This document shows positions 29,831 through 41,300 of a stretch of 64,000 bases of DNA, piece by piece. Numbering within the stretch: the first letter of the stretch is position 1; each line of letters begins with the position of its first letter. The position numbers were made by a program, and so were the translations under genes. The notes under the pieces are model-generated. The model saw only the letters and a program-made list of their open reading frames with translations. It had not been told where the DNA came from and made no database searches. The DNA comes from Macrostomum hystrix (taxonomy: Eukaryota; Platyhelminthes; Macrostomidae), in contig CATNEN010000002.1 in the NCBI GenBank assembly GCA_950097015.1, forward strand, positions 4,681,001-4,745,000. Direction: 5' to 3'.

Positions 29831-32800
29831 CTGCAGGCAACCAGGGGAGGGTAGGTACGAGTAAGTACATTTGTCTACGAGACACAATCAGTCCACTATC
29901 GATTAATGTTTATAAATGCTCATCATACTGTGCTAGCATCATATGGTCTGCAGAGCTGTGATGGAGGGTTTAACGTAAGATTCATGACCGAAGGATTGTT
30001 AGCCTTGTGGTTAGAGCAGCTTAAAGGTCGTTGGTTCGATTCCCGATTCAACTGGATCGATTTGGATCCTTTAGCAAGACACTCAACTCTGCATTGCTTT
30101 AGTTGACGGTGGGTGTGGTCGTGTTGGCGTCCAACCAGTCCATGGACTGAACAGTTGTACGCAGCATTTTAAAGTTGGACATATTTAAACTTAATCTGGC
30201 ACATTATTTGAATGCAAATCAAATAGTTATTGAAGCCCCTACTCACCGTGCTTGTTGTCCAGGAGTTCAATCTTCACTAGCACATCGTTGCGCATCTTTG
30301 CGAAGCGGCTTCTGGCCTCCTGGCGGCAGCGTAATATCAGCCTGTGGAATAGTGCGGGGAGGTGGGTGGCAGAGCAGTTATCGCGTTTGCCTCTCGCACC
30401 ACGGTCCCTAAGTTCGATTCCACGGCGAGACCACATTTATTTGAGGCGCAGCCGCGAGAGAAGGCTTGAGGGCTTGTCATGCAATTTACACCCTTGTGGG
30501 CCAACCTCCAAGGCACAGGTAAATGTACACTGCCTGACGATGAGAAAGTCAGGCCTCAGGGCAGATGTACACACCTGTGTGAGCATGAGCCTGCGTACAG
30601 TATCTGTGTGCGTGTGTGCTCAGGAGGGAGCGAAATGGGCAGAATTGCCTCCTCGCTGGCTACAGGTCTAGTGTCACTAAATTATGTGCCACTGCCCGCA
30701 GCCCTCCTGCAATTATTATTATTATTATTATTATTATTATGTGGAATAGTGCGATAAGAAGTACACCGAGACAAGGCTTTAGGGGCCATAGTGTCAATTC
30801 GGCCAACGGTGGGAAACTAGGAGGCTGTTGCTATTTTTAGATTCACAAAAATACACACTCAGGAAGTCCTCTAGTCACATGAGTCAGTTTCTATTTTGAG
30901 AACTCACGTGACTCTCGCGGACCCTTGTGTATTTCACCCTTTCTAAAAGAGCTTACACCTAACCCAGATGAAGTCAGATGTACAGCCAGCGGCGATCTCC
31001 AGGTGCTATGTCCATGGACTGGGAGGATAATGCCAACACCCTTCTAAAATTTGAGATCAGAACTCCGGACTCAACGGTTAGAAATCCAAAGCTTAAAATA
31101 CGGTGCTAAACCCATACCTCACCGTCGGTCATCAGATGGCAATATAAAAAGCATTTGTATACAATCACCCCATTAATTTGATTTGAGTAGCTGCACAATT
31201 TATGGAATAATAATAATAAATGCTGGAGGGCTGCGGGCAATGGCGCATCATTTGGTGACACTAGACCCGCAGTCAGCCAGGAGGCATTTCTGCTCATTTC
31301 GCCGACTCATGAGCACACACGCACAGAGGCAGTGTATGCGGGCACACGCTCACACAGGTGTGTACAATTTTACTGTGCCTTGAAGTTTGGCCCTCAATGG
31401 TGTAAATAGCAGGACAAGCAACCAAGCCTTCTCTCCGCGGCTGCGCCCCAAATAAATGTGGTCTCGCCGCGGAATCGAGCTCAGGGACCTTCGTGCAAGA
31501 GCCAAAGGCGTTAACCGTTCTGCCACTCACCCCTGCACTACTTACCTGTACTCATAGTTGCCTGTCTCCACCCGGTACAGAGGCTCCTGCAGAGCTATGT
31601 AGCTGTATTCCTCATCGTCCATCTCCTTCACTTTGAGACAGTAGGACTAAAAAACGGTTAATTATGATTATAAAAAGTATTATATAAGTGTTTCGCAGAA
31701 CAACAGAATCAAGCATCTCATTCTCTAGCTAGTAGACTAGCTACTAAACAATACGCACCAGATATTCAAACTTGCTGTCCAGATATTTTTTTATAGTCAG
31801 CTTGGTATCAGGCACTGCCTTAGTGACAAAAGTGTTCATATCGCTAATCATCTGGAAGTATAAATCATGTAAAGTGTCCTTGAGTGTCAAGATTTTGTTA
31901 TTACTGAGAATGATAATGAGCAAGCTCGAGCAAACTCACCGGTTTGATGGTCCTCAGACAGTCGATGGCCGCCTGCTCCATCCGGCGGTGAATGCTGCCA
32001 AAGTGCGAGAATGCCTCTGATGCGCGCGGCTGCGGCTCCTTGACGCCAATCTCGGAGAACACCTCGCCGAATGCGCGCTGCACCTGGCTGAGCCGGTAAA
32101 AAGACTTGATCAGCGCCTTGGCGTGACTCATAAGGCCGAAAAACATGCCCGCTGTGCTGTTCATCTCCTCCAGCTTCTTGATTAGACCGTCTGGCAGAAT
32201 TCAACAAGCAAGGTTTTTACAGGCGAGTGGATGATGAGCTGGTTGAAGAGGCTGGGTGAATAGATGGAAGCTCGTTAAAAAAAACTGGGTGAGTAGATGA
32301 TGAGCTGGGTGAGTAGATGAGCTGGTTGAAGAGGCTATGTGAGTAGATGAGGAGCTGGTTGAGTAGATGAGGAGCTGGTTGAAGTGGCTGGGTGAGTAGA
32401 TGAGGAGCTGGGTGAGTAGATGAGGAGCTGGTTGAAGTGGCTGGGTGAGTAGATGAGGAGCTGGGTGAGTAGATGAGGAGCTGGGTGAGTAGATGAGGAG
32501 CTGGTTGAGTAGATGAGGAGCTGGTTGAAGTGGCTGGGTGAGTAGATGAGGAGCTGGGTGAGTAGATGAGGAGCTGGTTGAAGTGGCTGGGTGAGTAGAT
32601 GAGGAGCTGGGTGAGTAGATGAGGAGCTGGTTGAGTAGATGAGGAGCTGGTTGAAGTGGCTGGGTGAGTAGATGAGGAGCTGGGTGAGTAGATGAGGAGC
32701 TGGTTGAAGTGGCTGGGTGAGTAGATGAGGAGCTGGGTGAGTAGATGAGGAGCTGGGTGAGTAGATGAGGAGCTGGGTGAGTAGATGAGGAGCTGGATGA

Positions 32801-35800
32801 GAAGATGAGCTGCGGGTTGAAGATTATAAGTTAATGAATACGTTAGATTCTAGTTCTGTTGCAGTCAGTCAATAAAGAAGGCTCACCATTGACTAGGATG
32901 GCTCGAGACAGGCCTAGAGCATCAGCTGTAGTACTGGACATGGACTCAACCACTCTGTGCTTTGCCTTTTTTAGCACTGAAAGCGTGATTTTGAGTGAGC
33001 ATGTGCTATTAATGACATGGCTTGCTACTATCTAGTCACTTGTAGATGAAGTCACGCGCACTCACCAATGTCCAGTGATTTTCCCTGCTTCGGATCAGCG
33101 TGCAGACAATTGTAGCCAATAGTTACCTGACCCTGCAGTCACGGACAGATTCATACTTTTTATGACGGGTTAATAACAATTCCCACAATGTAATCAAATC
33201 CCACTACTGGGGCAATCCCTAATTTTCCAGCATGGGAATCTCCTTAGAGTAGATCGAAACCAGGCTAGAAAATCTCGTCAAAGGATATACCTACTGGAGA
33301 ATACTTACACGGGAATTCCATTCAGGGGAATCCCGACTGGAGAATCTCGACATGGTAATCTCTTCGGGGGAATCACGATTGGAGAATCTCGATATGGGAA
33401 TATCTTCCGGGGAATCCCGACTGGAGAATCTCGACACGGGAATCTTTTGGGGGAATCCCGACTGGAGTATCTCGATACGGGAATCTCTTCCGGGGCATCC
33501 CGACTGGAGAATCTCGACGTCCAATAAAAACCACTTCTGATGAATCTCGACACGAGAATCGGCCCCGGGAAATTTTGTTCCTGAATTCCTACTAACACCA
33601 GACAAGCTCACCTTGAAGCTTTGAATAAGCCGGGCCACTTCCACCTTGCTCTTGGACTTGACGCTCTGGCCGTTGACGCTGACGATCTCGTCGCCGCTCT
33701 TTAGCGTACCATCTTTGGCAGCCGGGGTGTTGTCGAATATCTGGACTACATAGAGGCAGGGACAGTACGGGGCGCCGCCGCCGATACTGATGCCGATGAG
33801 GTTCTGGGCGTCCTTTTCCAGCGTCACCACGCCGGACGTGACTCGCATGCCCCTGCGAGAATTGGGCGAGTGGGTCGAGGACAATGAAAGTCAATTCTGG
33901 CATAAAACATTTTGCTTAACAAACTTACCTCCAAAGCAAAAGTATCACATGCAAAGATAAATCAAAATGATTTGCACCATGAAATTAATTTGTTCTTAAG
34001 AATAAAATGTTTTATTTTTCCTACTACATAACCTCCATAATCTACGTAACCTACATAACTCACATTCCTATCCATTTTTCATCAACTTCGCAACTTACAA
34101 GGAATAAAAATGTACTATAAGCCTTTAAAATTACAATAAAAACTTAATTGGGACACACTCTTTAACATTTTAAAGCCCAAAATATAGCCAAAAAATAGAT
34201 AGCAGAAGAAAATAGCTTGCATCTAAAATCACTAGCTCTTTGTGTTGAGTCTTCCAAATTCCAAAGAATCAGACAAAAGGCAGGAATAAAATTCATACTA
34301 AAAATACAATGTACGCATGTTGTTACCTGCGATCTTGAGGCATTTTGCTAAGATCATCCCTATCAGAGGGATCATCACAGAAATTGCTCAAGGGCAGATA
34401 GCCAGCTGGTGGGTCGTACTGCATTATTTCTTCAACTAACTAAAAATAGCATTCAGTGAGATATGGACAGTAGCTTCAGTCAAGGATGGAAATATTTGTT
34501 CTTATCACAATAAAGTAAATTCTCAAATAATAAAGAGTGTAACAATATAACTCTTTTAATTGTAACTGTAACAGTAAAGAGTTAACAGGGAATCTCACCG
34601 GACAATGTTTTTGCTGCGCCTAAACAGAGCTATGCAAGCACTCAAAACTCAAGAACTGGGCCAAATTTTTGTTGGGCATAATTTTTAAATGAGAGTCAAG
34701 CAGCCAGCTCTTCAGACTGTAAAGATATTCAATGGTATATATGGTATATTCAAATATAATGGTATATTCAAAGATATTCTAATTTCACTGATCAAGTCTA
34801 AATATTAGGCGCAGCTCAACCACAGGACACCCTTGCCTACAATGCCTAGTCCGTCAACAAATCAGTCACCACCCAATGCTATTAGCATACAGGAGCTGCC
34901 AAAAACATTTCAGGGGGGGATGAATTCGGTTATTGGCATAAATATGGGTGGCAAAATGGCTTGGTAGTCCCACTGTTAACTAATGTAGCCCTTTGAATGT
35001 TAGCACAGCATGTTGGAATTTTTTAATGTAGCAAATAATAGGACTGATTCATATCATTAGTTTCTGTTTATAAGAAGCCAAACAACCCTTAAGCAATAAT
35101 ATTTTTGTAGTTCATCAAACTTTAGATAGTTTCATTGAATATTTAAAAGTCAAGACCCAATTATGTATGATGTACAGCAATTGTATGCATACAAGTAGCT
35201 TGAATACTTCTGCAACTCTTTTAAAGTCCATGCATAGTCTATGGCCTAGGGTGGGGTGAGTTGCCAATTTTTACTACTTTTGACACTAGCTAAAGCAGGT
35301 AACCATTTTATAACAAGCTAATAAGAAATGATATTGAAATGATCATTTCATAAGAAATGAAATGATTAGCCAATATTAAAGCCTGACCAGCATCAGAATT
35401 GCATATAGATCTAACTGCTGAGCCATAAATTTCCCAAAAATATATAAATGCTACTCTTAACCTGAACCAATCAATGCTTTGAGTCAAAGCCAATGACACT
35501 TTTAATAAAATTTAGAGTTATATAGCCAGAAATATATGAAATAGCTCTAATATGTATATTTTGTATAGGGAAATGTAAAAACTTAAGTGAGCATATCCTC
35601 CATGTCCCCTAGAATCTATACCACCAAAAATGACAAATTAGTTGGTATCATTAGACAAGGGTCCTAGAAACAAAAACTTTGTAAAGAACATACATTTATT
35701 TTTTTCATTCACAACTTTGTTTTCTCTCATCTGTGAGGTTGCTCTCTCTCATTCATGACTTGTTACCTCTTGTCTGTGACAACAGTTTTTGTCAAAATAG

Positions 35801-37534
35801 AAGAAAACAGAGAGAGAAGAATAAAGACAGAAGAAGAAAAGAAAGACAGAGAAAGAAGAAGACAAAAATAACAGAGAGAAAAAAAGGAAAATCAAAGTAA
35901 AAGAGAAAGAGAAGAAAAGTAGTGAAAGAAGAAGCAGAGAGAGAGAGAAAGAGAGAAGAACAGAAAACAAGGGAGATTGGAAGGGAAGAAATTTAGAAAG
36001 TAGAAGAAAAAGAAAAGAAAATCAGTTTTGAGTAGAAAAGAAAGAAAAATGCTAAGTAAAAAAGAAGAAAAAATTGAGAAGATAGGCAATTTTATAAACT
36101 AGTTTAAAATTAAACCCATGAAACAAACAAAGTTGCAGAAAATAAGAAAACTATATGGCAGCTAGTTTTTGCATTTGCATCACTTTGCTTGGTGCTCAGT
36201 TGAGGGTTTAATGTGTGTTGCGTATGCATGCATTAGTAATAGTCCATAGTCCAGATCACACCAAAAAAGAAAAAAAACTTGTTTGCACACCGACAACAAG
36301 TGGATGCACGCCACAAAACTTCTGCTGCATGCCAAAAATAGACATGATAAATTTATATAAACTCATTTAGAGATCAATTCTAATTTGGATTTGGGTTTCA
36401 TTCTTAATTTCGCTAATATCCTTCTTAAATAACATAAATACCTATACATGTCTATATATGTACATCAATCCCTAACCATATTCATATAGATATCCATATA
36501 TATCCAAATTCTCATACCTAAACCTATACTTGTTCAAATTAAAAAAGAAAATAATGTATTGTAACAAAGCAAATATTGAAAATACAAAGTGCAAAAGAAA
36601 GAAATATATATGCATAAAATATTTAACATTTTTTTTATTTGTAAAAGCATTAAAAGGAATAGTAGAAAAAAGCAAAATTTCTAATTAAAATGATACAGAA
36701 ATGCAAACATGAACACAAAATGTTGCATAATCCATAATGTTCTTTCATGGGTCCCAGGTCATTTCAGTGACAAGACATTTCGGTGACAGTCATTTCGGTG
36801 ACACAATTGGTCAGATTGGTGACAACTATTTTTGCACCTTAATATGCTAAAAAACTGCCTTCCATTTTAACTATGCACACATATAAAATATTAATAAAAT
36901 AATGCTAAAAGTATTAATAAGAAGCTGCATCGCTATGTTAAAGTCTGGGTTTTACTTTAAATGAGTTAAATTATTAAATTATTTAATGAGTAGGCCCTAG
37001 TCAATAGTTTCAATAGTTATTCGTTCCTAATTAAATGTGTATAATAAACATTTTTCAAGTTTTGGATTGACAAGGCGAGTGCAGGCTTTAAGCAGCTGCT
37101 GGATCGTGGAAGGCTGTTTTCTTAGCATATTTAGGTGCAAAAATAGTTGTAACCGAACTTACCAATTCTGTCACCGAAATGACTGTCACCGAAATGTCTT
37201 GTCACCGAAATGACCTGGGACCCTTTCATGCCACCACTACACATGCATGCCTTGCCATGCAGAGCCACTACTATTACATGGCATTTTTTCTATTTGCATG
37301 CCACTGCATGCCAAATTAAAAAACACATGCCAGAAAATTCTGGCGTGCACTACAGGATCCAGACTATGGGTATTAGTGCCTGCCTTTAAGTCCTTACTTT
37401 GTACAAAGTTGAATAGGGTTAGGTCTACTCAAATAAAAATAATTTTTTACAAATCTGTATAACAAGGTTTAAATAACAAAAAGTTATACTTACATTTTAT
37501 CTTCTTCAACTGGACAACCATATTCGTCATACAT
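29502..37534 (-). CDS. PICK1: PICK1 (PDZ and BAR domain protein), 9 coding exons, 435 aa
   Basis: Coding exons (minus): 37534-37494, 33852-33612, 33132-33066, 32976-32887, 32190-31940, 31851-31759, 31646-31546, 30341-30247, 29830-29502. All introns are GT-AG, every phase matches, and the total is 1308 nt. PICK1 is a membrane-curving adaptor: its PDZ domain binds C-terminal tails of receptors, transporters and PKC-alpha, and its BAR domain dimerises on vesicles. Visible here are the N-terminal acidic VEEDKMG; the PDZ with carboxylate loop LIGISIGGG and YCPCLYVVQIFDNTPAA; the linker HADPKQGKSLDI; GLSRAIL; a BAR region with RAFGEVFSEIGVKEPQPRA, KLTIKKYLDSKFEYL, YCLKVKEMDDEEYS and LILRCRQEARSRFAKMR; and an acidic C-terminus (DDDEELDGGG). 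Length and order match vertebrate PICK1 (about 415 aa). It is head-to-head with POLDIP3. Confidence 0.95.
29998..30170 (+). mobile_element. Second tRNA-derived SINE family member
   Basis: The A-box-like ttgtggttagagcag and B-box-like ggttcgattcccg are followed by tagcaagacactcaactctg and gcattgc, a tail module common in animal tRNA SINEs, then gtccatggactgaacagttg. It differs from the main SINE family. It lies in the last PICK1 intron. Confidence 0.7.
30352..30740 (+). mobile_element. tRNA-derived SINE, full-length copy with (ATT)n tail
   Basis: The head tgggtggcagagcagttatc (A box) and gttcgattcc (B box) are followed by the family body, ending in about eight ATT units. It lies in PICK1 intron 7, on the strand opposite to the gene. 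Confidence 0.93.
31206..31534 (-). mobile_element. tRNA-derived SINE, near full-length
   Basis: Minus orientation: (AAT)n at its left end, ggagggctgcgggcaatggc, then the body and the ctgccactcacccc head. It lies in the same PICK1 intron as the copy at 30.35-30.74 kb, in opposite orientation; the pair could fold back in the transcript. Confidence 0.93.
31940..32190 (-). CDS. PICK1: PICK1 exon 5: first half of the BAR domain
   Basis: Eighty-three residues, from DGLIKKLEEM to CLRTIKP, including RAFGEVFSEIGVKEPQPRA, which is almost invariant in PICK1. The acceptor is CTGCCAG and the donor CCG|GTGAGT. The upstream intron is filled by a 20/21-bp minisatellite. Confidence 0.92.
32225..32815 (+). 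repeat. 20/21-bp minisatellite in PICK1 intron 4
   Basis: Units of gagctgggtgagtagatgag, some with a ttgaagtggct variant, in a higher-order pattern. On the plus strand each unit contains GGTGAGT, a perfect donor sequence, but the host gene is on the other strand. Confidence 0.96.
33290..33545 (-). repeat. ~40-bp minisatellite in PICK1 intron 2
   Basis: About six degenerate units around ggggaatcccgactggagaa, then tctcgacacgggaatct. It starts about 70 bp inside the intron that follows the PDZ exon and has no stop in the PDZ reading frame. Confidence 0.9.
33612..33852 (-). CDS. PICK1: PICK1 exon 2: PDZ domain
   Basis: It encodes 80 residues, joined to exon 1 through AT|G to give KMGMRVTSG. It holds most of the PDZ fold: VTLEKDAQNLIGISIGGG, the CPC motif, DGTLKSGDEIVSVNGQSV and KVEVARLIQSFK. 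The last strand is on the next exon. The reading frame stays open 106 codons beyond the donor AAG|GTGAGC, into the intronic minisatellite. Confidence 0.93.
34327..34424 (-). CDS. PICK1: Possible alternative first exon of PICK1
   Basis: ATG at 34424 opens MQYDPPAGYLPLSNFCDDPS and ends AG|GTAACA in phase 2, so it would splice in frame to the PDZ exon at 33852, exactly as exon 1 does. Included as a cassette after exon 1 through the visible acceptor (tttttag), it would bring a stop codon at once. It therefore makes sense only as an alternative first exon or a poison exon. There is no transcript evidence. Confidence 0.45.
34582..34979. mobile_element. TTAA-flanked MITE, copy 2
   Basis: A 390-bp relative of the element at 16.3 kb. 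It keeps TTAA on both sides, the right terminus CTTGGTAGTCCCACTG and the internal blocks (gcaagcac..aaactcaagaac, ctaaatattaggcgcagctc). Part of the left terminal repeat and internal sequence are deleted. It lies in PICK1 intron 1. Confidence 0.82.
35799..36075. repeat. Purine-rich low-complexity tract
   Basis: Nearly pure A/G (gaaagacagagaaagaag and similar) in PICK1 intron 1; the transcript strand is therefore polypyrimidine. Confidence 0.85.
36742..37230. mobile_element. Foldback MITE with 8-bp target duplication
   Basis: Element 36750-37222 (473 bp), flanked by ctttcatg at 36742-36749 and 37223-37230. The inverted ends exceed 100 bp, starting GGTCCCAGGTCATTTCAGTG and containing repeated gacatttcggtgacagtcat. 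It has no coding capacity. An 8-bp duplication suggests hAT mobilisation. It lies in PICK1 intron 1, about 270 bp from exon 1. Confidence 0.88.
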
Positions 37535-38384
37535 CCTTGTATTACTAAGGTATTAAAATAAACAATATCGAAATAAGTTTGCTAAGCCCCTATAGACGAC
37601 ACTAAAACCATTAGCTTAGTTCTAGTAGCAAACTTAACACAAAAAAGCTTTAGTTTTAGTTAAAGATATACAACATTTATAATCACTACAATTGGAAAAA
37701 CTAGCTAGCTAAGACAGCACGACCTTAATTTGTGATTTTTTGATATATAAGTATATTTATAATATTAGTAAATGTTGCTTTAATAAGTAATATTCAATAA
37801 ATAGTAATTAGGTCTATTTTGTTCAAAATAATAAGTTTTACTTAAAGTTAGTAAATTATAAGCTCAAAAAAATATCCAAATACGTGTTGTGCCTTTGCGT
37901 TAAAGCATTTAGAGAAGGAGCAGGCTTTTTTATAAAGTACATGTGTACATAAACACTTTAAAAACCTGCGCACGCGAAATGGGCATCTTAAAAACTTTTT
38001 TAAACAAAGAATAGCAAAGCAATTTCGTTAAATCAAGCACATAAACATTTCAGTTTTTGAAACAATATGATATTGTACGTTTAAAAGCCTTTTTATTTTG
38101 CTTTAAATCATACAAACTGATTCACGCACCAACTAAAATTGTACTACTCGTACTTTGATTCTTTTTATAAGATAATCCCGAATCCCGATAGTTCCTTTCT
38201 TGCGTTCCCAAAAGTTCGCACTGCTAGACGTTATTTCTTATCAGTCGTCCTACTTGGTGTTATTGACATTAAAAAAGCGATAAATAATTACAACTTCATT
38301 CTATCTGATTTGCAATCAGTTTATTCTGGTCCGTTCATTCTTTGACTTCGTCGACAAAAACTTTTTGGCGAGGCCTTGCTTTTG
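37535..38384. promoter_or_regulatory. Shared PICK1/POLDIP3 upstream region (putative bidirectional promoter)
   Basis: Exactly 850 bp separate the divergent start codons of PICK1 (minus, 37534) and POLDIP3 (plus, 38385). The region is AT-rich with no TATA box clearly placed for either gene, and contains one TACTCGTA octamer at about 38145. A shared promoter is inferred from the spacing alone; 5' UTR exons could also lie here. Confidence 0.5.
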
Positions 38385-41300
38385 ATGGATCTTAGTTTAG
38401 ATGAAATTATTAAATCGAGAGGACATGCCAAGTAAGCATTTTATAATTTGTACTCACTGCTCGCTGCTCTTTTATACATTTTTCTTCACTGAAACTTTCT
38501 CCAACTTGTTAATCTAGCTCATTAGCTTAGCTTTGTCTATGTATAGGCCCTATTGAGGGGTACCTGGACACTTCGTCATCTTACAACTTCGTCATCCAGA
38601 TGACGATCTGTCCAATATCTCCGAGGGTGGATGACGAAGAGACTTAGACTTGTGGACAATTTGTCATCTATTTTAAAACAAAAGTTTTCAAAGTTAGAAC
38701 AGAACCACCCCTCCCCACCTCCTCATGAGTCACATCGTGTTGGCACCTATCTTTCAACTCTTATAATGAAATCAGTTTTGACACCTCTTTTTGCCAATTT
38801 AGAGTGTAAAGTGTGTTCACACCTCTGCCCCACCACCCCACCCTCACTTTATTGATGACAAACTTGATTGCTTGTTATTAGGCCCTAGTAGATGATGAAC
38901 TGACTGACCAAACTTTAAAGCATGCCAATTGGCTGGATGACAAAGTGTCCTACCTTCCAAGTGGATGACGAAGTTGTAAGATGATGAAGTTGTAAGATGA
39001 CGAAGTGTCTAGGATCCATATTGAGGAATTGTCTGTTAAAATTTGTTTTTTTAGTGACTTTAGATAATCTAGAAAACTGAGCAAAAATTTTGGGCAATAA
39101 TCATGATTTTTTGTTGTATAGTTAATTATTCAGTTGAATTCAGTTATATTTTGTTTAATAATATATTAATTAGCTATTATTTTACTCCTTTGTTTTGGAT
39201 TGGCCTAGGCCTAAAAATCATCTTTAAGTAGTGGCAACAAACTCACTATTTAAAACCTTGTAAGATGACCAAAATTGTAGTGGTTTCAAATAAGTAGATT
39301 GAAGTTAGCAATTTTTTAAGGGTTGTATGTTGTTTTGCTTGTAAATTGTTTGAGCAATGTAAATTATTGCTTGTAAATTAAAGACTGTGGTTTACATTTA
39401 AAATCATTGGAACCTAGGGCCTACTTTTATTATTGAATCAGAATGGAATGGTTGTAGAGCAAATAAAAAAAGTTGAAACTTGAAGTATGGCTATAGGAAA
39501 TAGCATATCATTCTGTGGCACTAGACCCACAGCTAGCAACAGTAAGGAGCCAATTCGGCCCATTTTGTCAACTCTGAGCATGTTAGTCAAGCATACACAT
39601 ACACATACTCAAGCATGAGCATTCACTACTATCTGCAGCCACATACATAGTCACATAGGGGTGTGTATAACTGCTCTGAATTTCTCATTGTTAGGCAGTG
39701 CAACTTCATTGTGCCTTGGAGGTTAGCCCTCAAAGGCCTAATTTGTGACAAACTTCTCTATAACTGTACCCCAAATGAACATGGCCTTGCCACAGAATCA
39801 AGTTCAGGGACCTTAGTGCTAGAAGCGAACACATTAACCAATCTGCCACTCACCCCCTGATTGTAACCAAAGCTTGTTATAGAAAGGATATCATGTTTAA
39901 GGTTTACAGCCAACTTAAGTTAATTAGGCCTATGGCTTCTAATTTCACATAGTATTTTTCTGTAGACTCCTAAATAAAAGAAAAATCACCTAATTTTACC
40001 CTTACTATATTATTATTTTTCCACATTACCTCACCTTTATTTATAATCACTTTCATGCATATGCAGTGATATTGGTCCTACTCCAATGAAATTATTGTAA
40101 ACCAAAGCTAGTAATATTTAAAATAGCAAAATAAGTTCTGGTTTATTATTAATTCTATCCAGATGTTAAAAGTTAAGCATATAGAAATATTTTAGCAAAC
40201 TTAATGTTCCAATTGATTTGGTGCTATGCTTCAACAGAAATAATGATAATAACTCAGAGATGACAAACACCAACTACAAGGGCTGTCCAAAAATAGTGAA
40301 ATAATTGATAAAGTGAACAATTATATTAGCAATTCGCAACAAGCTCAGTGTCAAACAATTGATAAACATTTTTTGAATTTACAGCTCTAAAACTGAATTC
40401 ATCAGTGTCAACTTTTAGAAATTAGCAAAAAGTTAGAGGACCTAGACCATAGTTTTACACAAAACTATGATTTAACATCACTTAGCATCTCAATCACCAC
40501 CAACAGAAATCTTAGTGACAAAGTCCCCATTGAGCTGGTAACATTTTCTTCATAGGTATTAGAGATGATTTGTAGCCTCTGCATAGCTCTGCCATAGGAT
40601 TTGATGCAGTAGGACTTGCTAAACTTCCACCTCCAGATTGTCTCGTCTTTCAAAGATGTAACCTTGTAGGTGCTTTTTCATCAGTGGGAATATTGCAGTT
40701 ACTTGGACCAAGATCAGGCAAGTAGGGTGGATTGGAGAAAATTACAAATTTAAGTCTTTTGATAAGCTCAATGGTCTTCTTGGCTGTATCAGGCCAAGAA
40801 CTATTGTTGAAGTTGGCTTTAAGTTGGCATGGTGTTTTGCATCACTGCTCTGAGTTTATGGTCATCTTTTCTTCTAGTAAATCAATTGTCAGTGGGCCTT
40901 CACAATCAAAAAACTAAGTAAACATATCTTCTTTGAATGATAGTTGTGCTTCACCTTTACAGGTGGATCACAGCCCCTTTGAGTCCAGACCTTGCTTTCC
41001 TATTCCAAAGTGAAGATTCCATATTTCAACTCCAGTCACAATCAACTGGAACAAATCATCCTAGCCACCACTGGCATGCAAATATCAATGGTTCTTCTGG
41101 TAAATAGTTTTTCTCATCATCTTCATTATGTTTGTAAGGAATAATTGCACCTAGCAAGCTGTCTGCTTAATGAGCCTGACATCTTTGGATCATGATCAGT
41201 TGGATGGAGTTTCTTGGACAGTTCAAATGGTCCAATACTTCTCTCACAGTGACTCAATGTTTTTGATCAATCAGTAATCTCACCTGGTCTGCAAGATTTT

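Noticed and set aside
40732-40917. Plus-strand frame inside POLDIP3 intron 1
   Set aside because: It is antisense to the decayed mariner transposase, whose motifs are clear on the minus strand.
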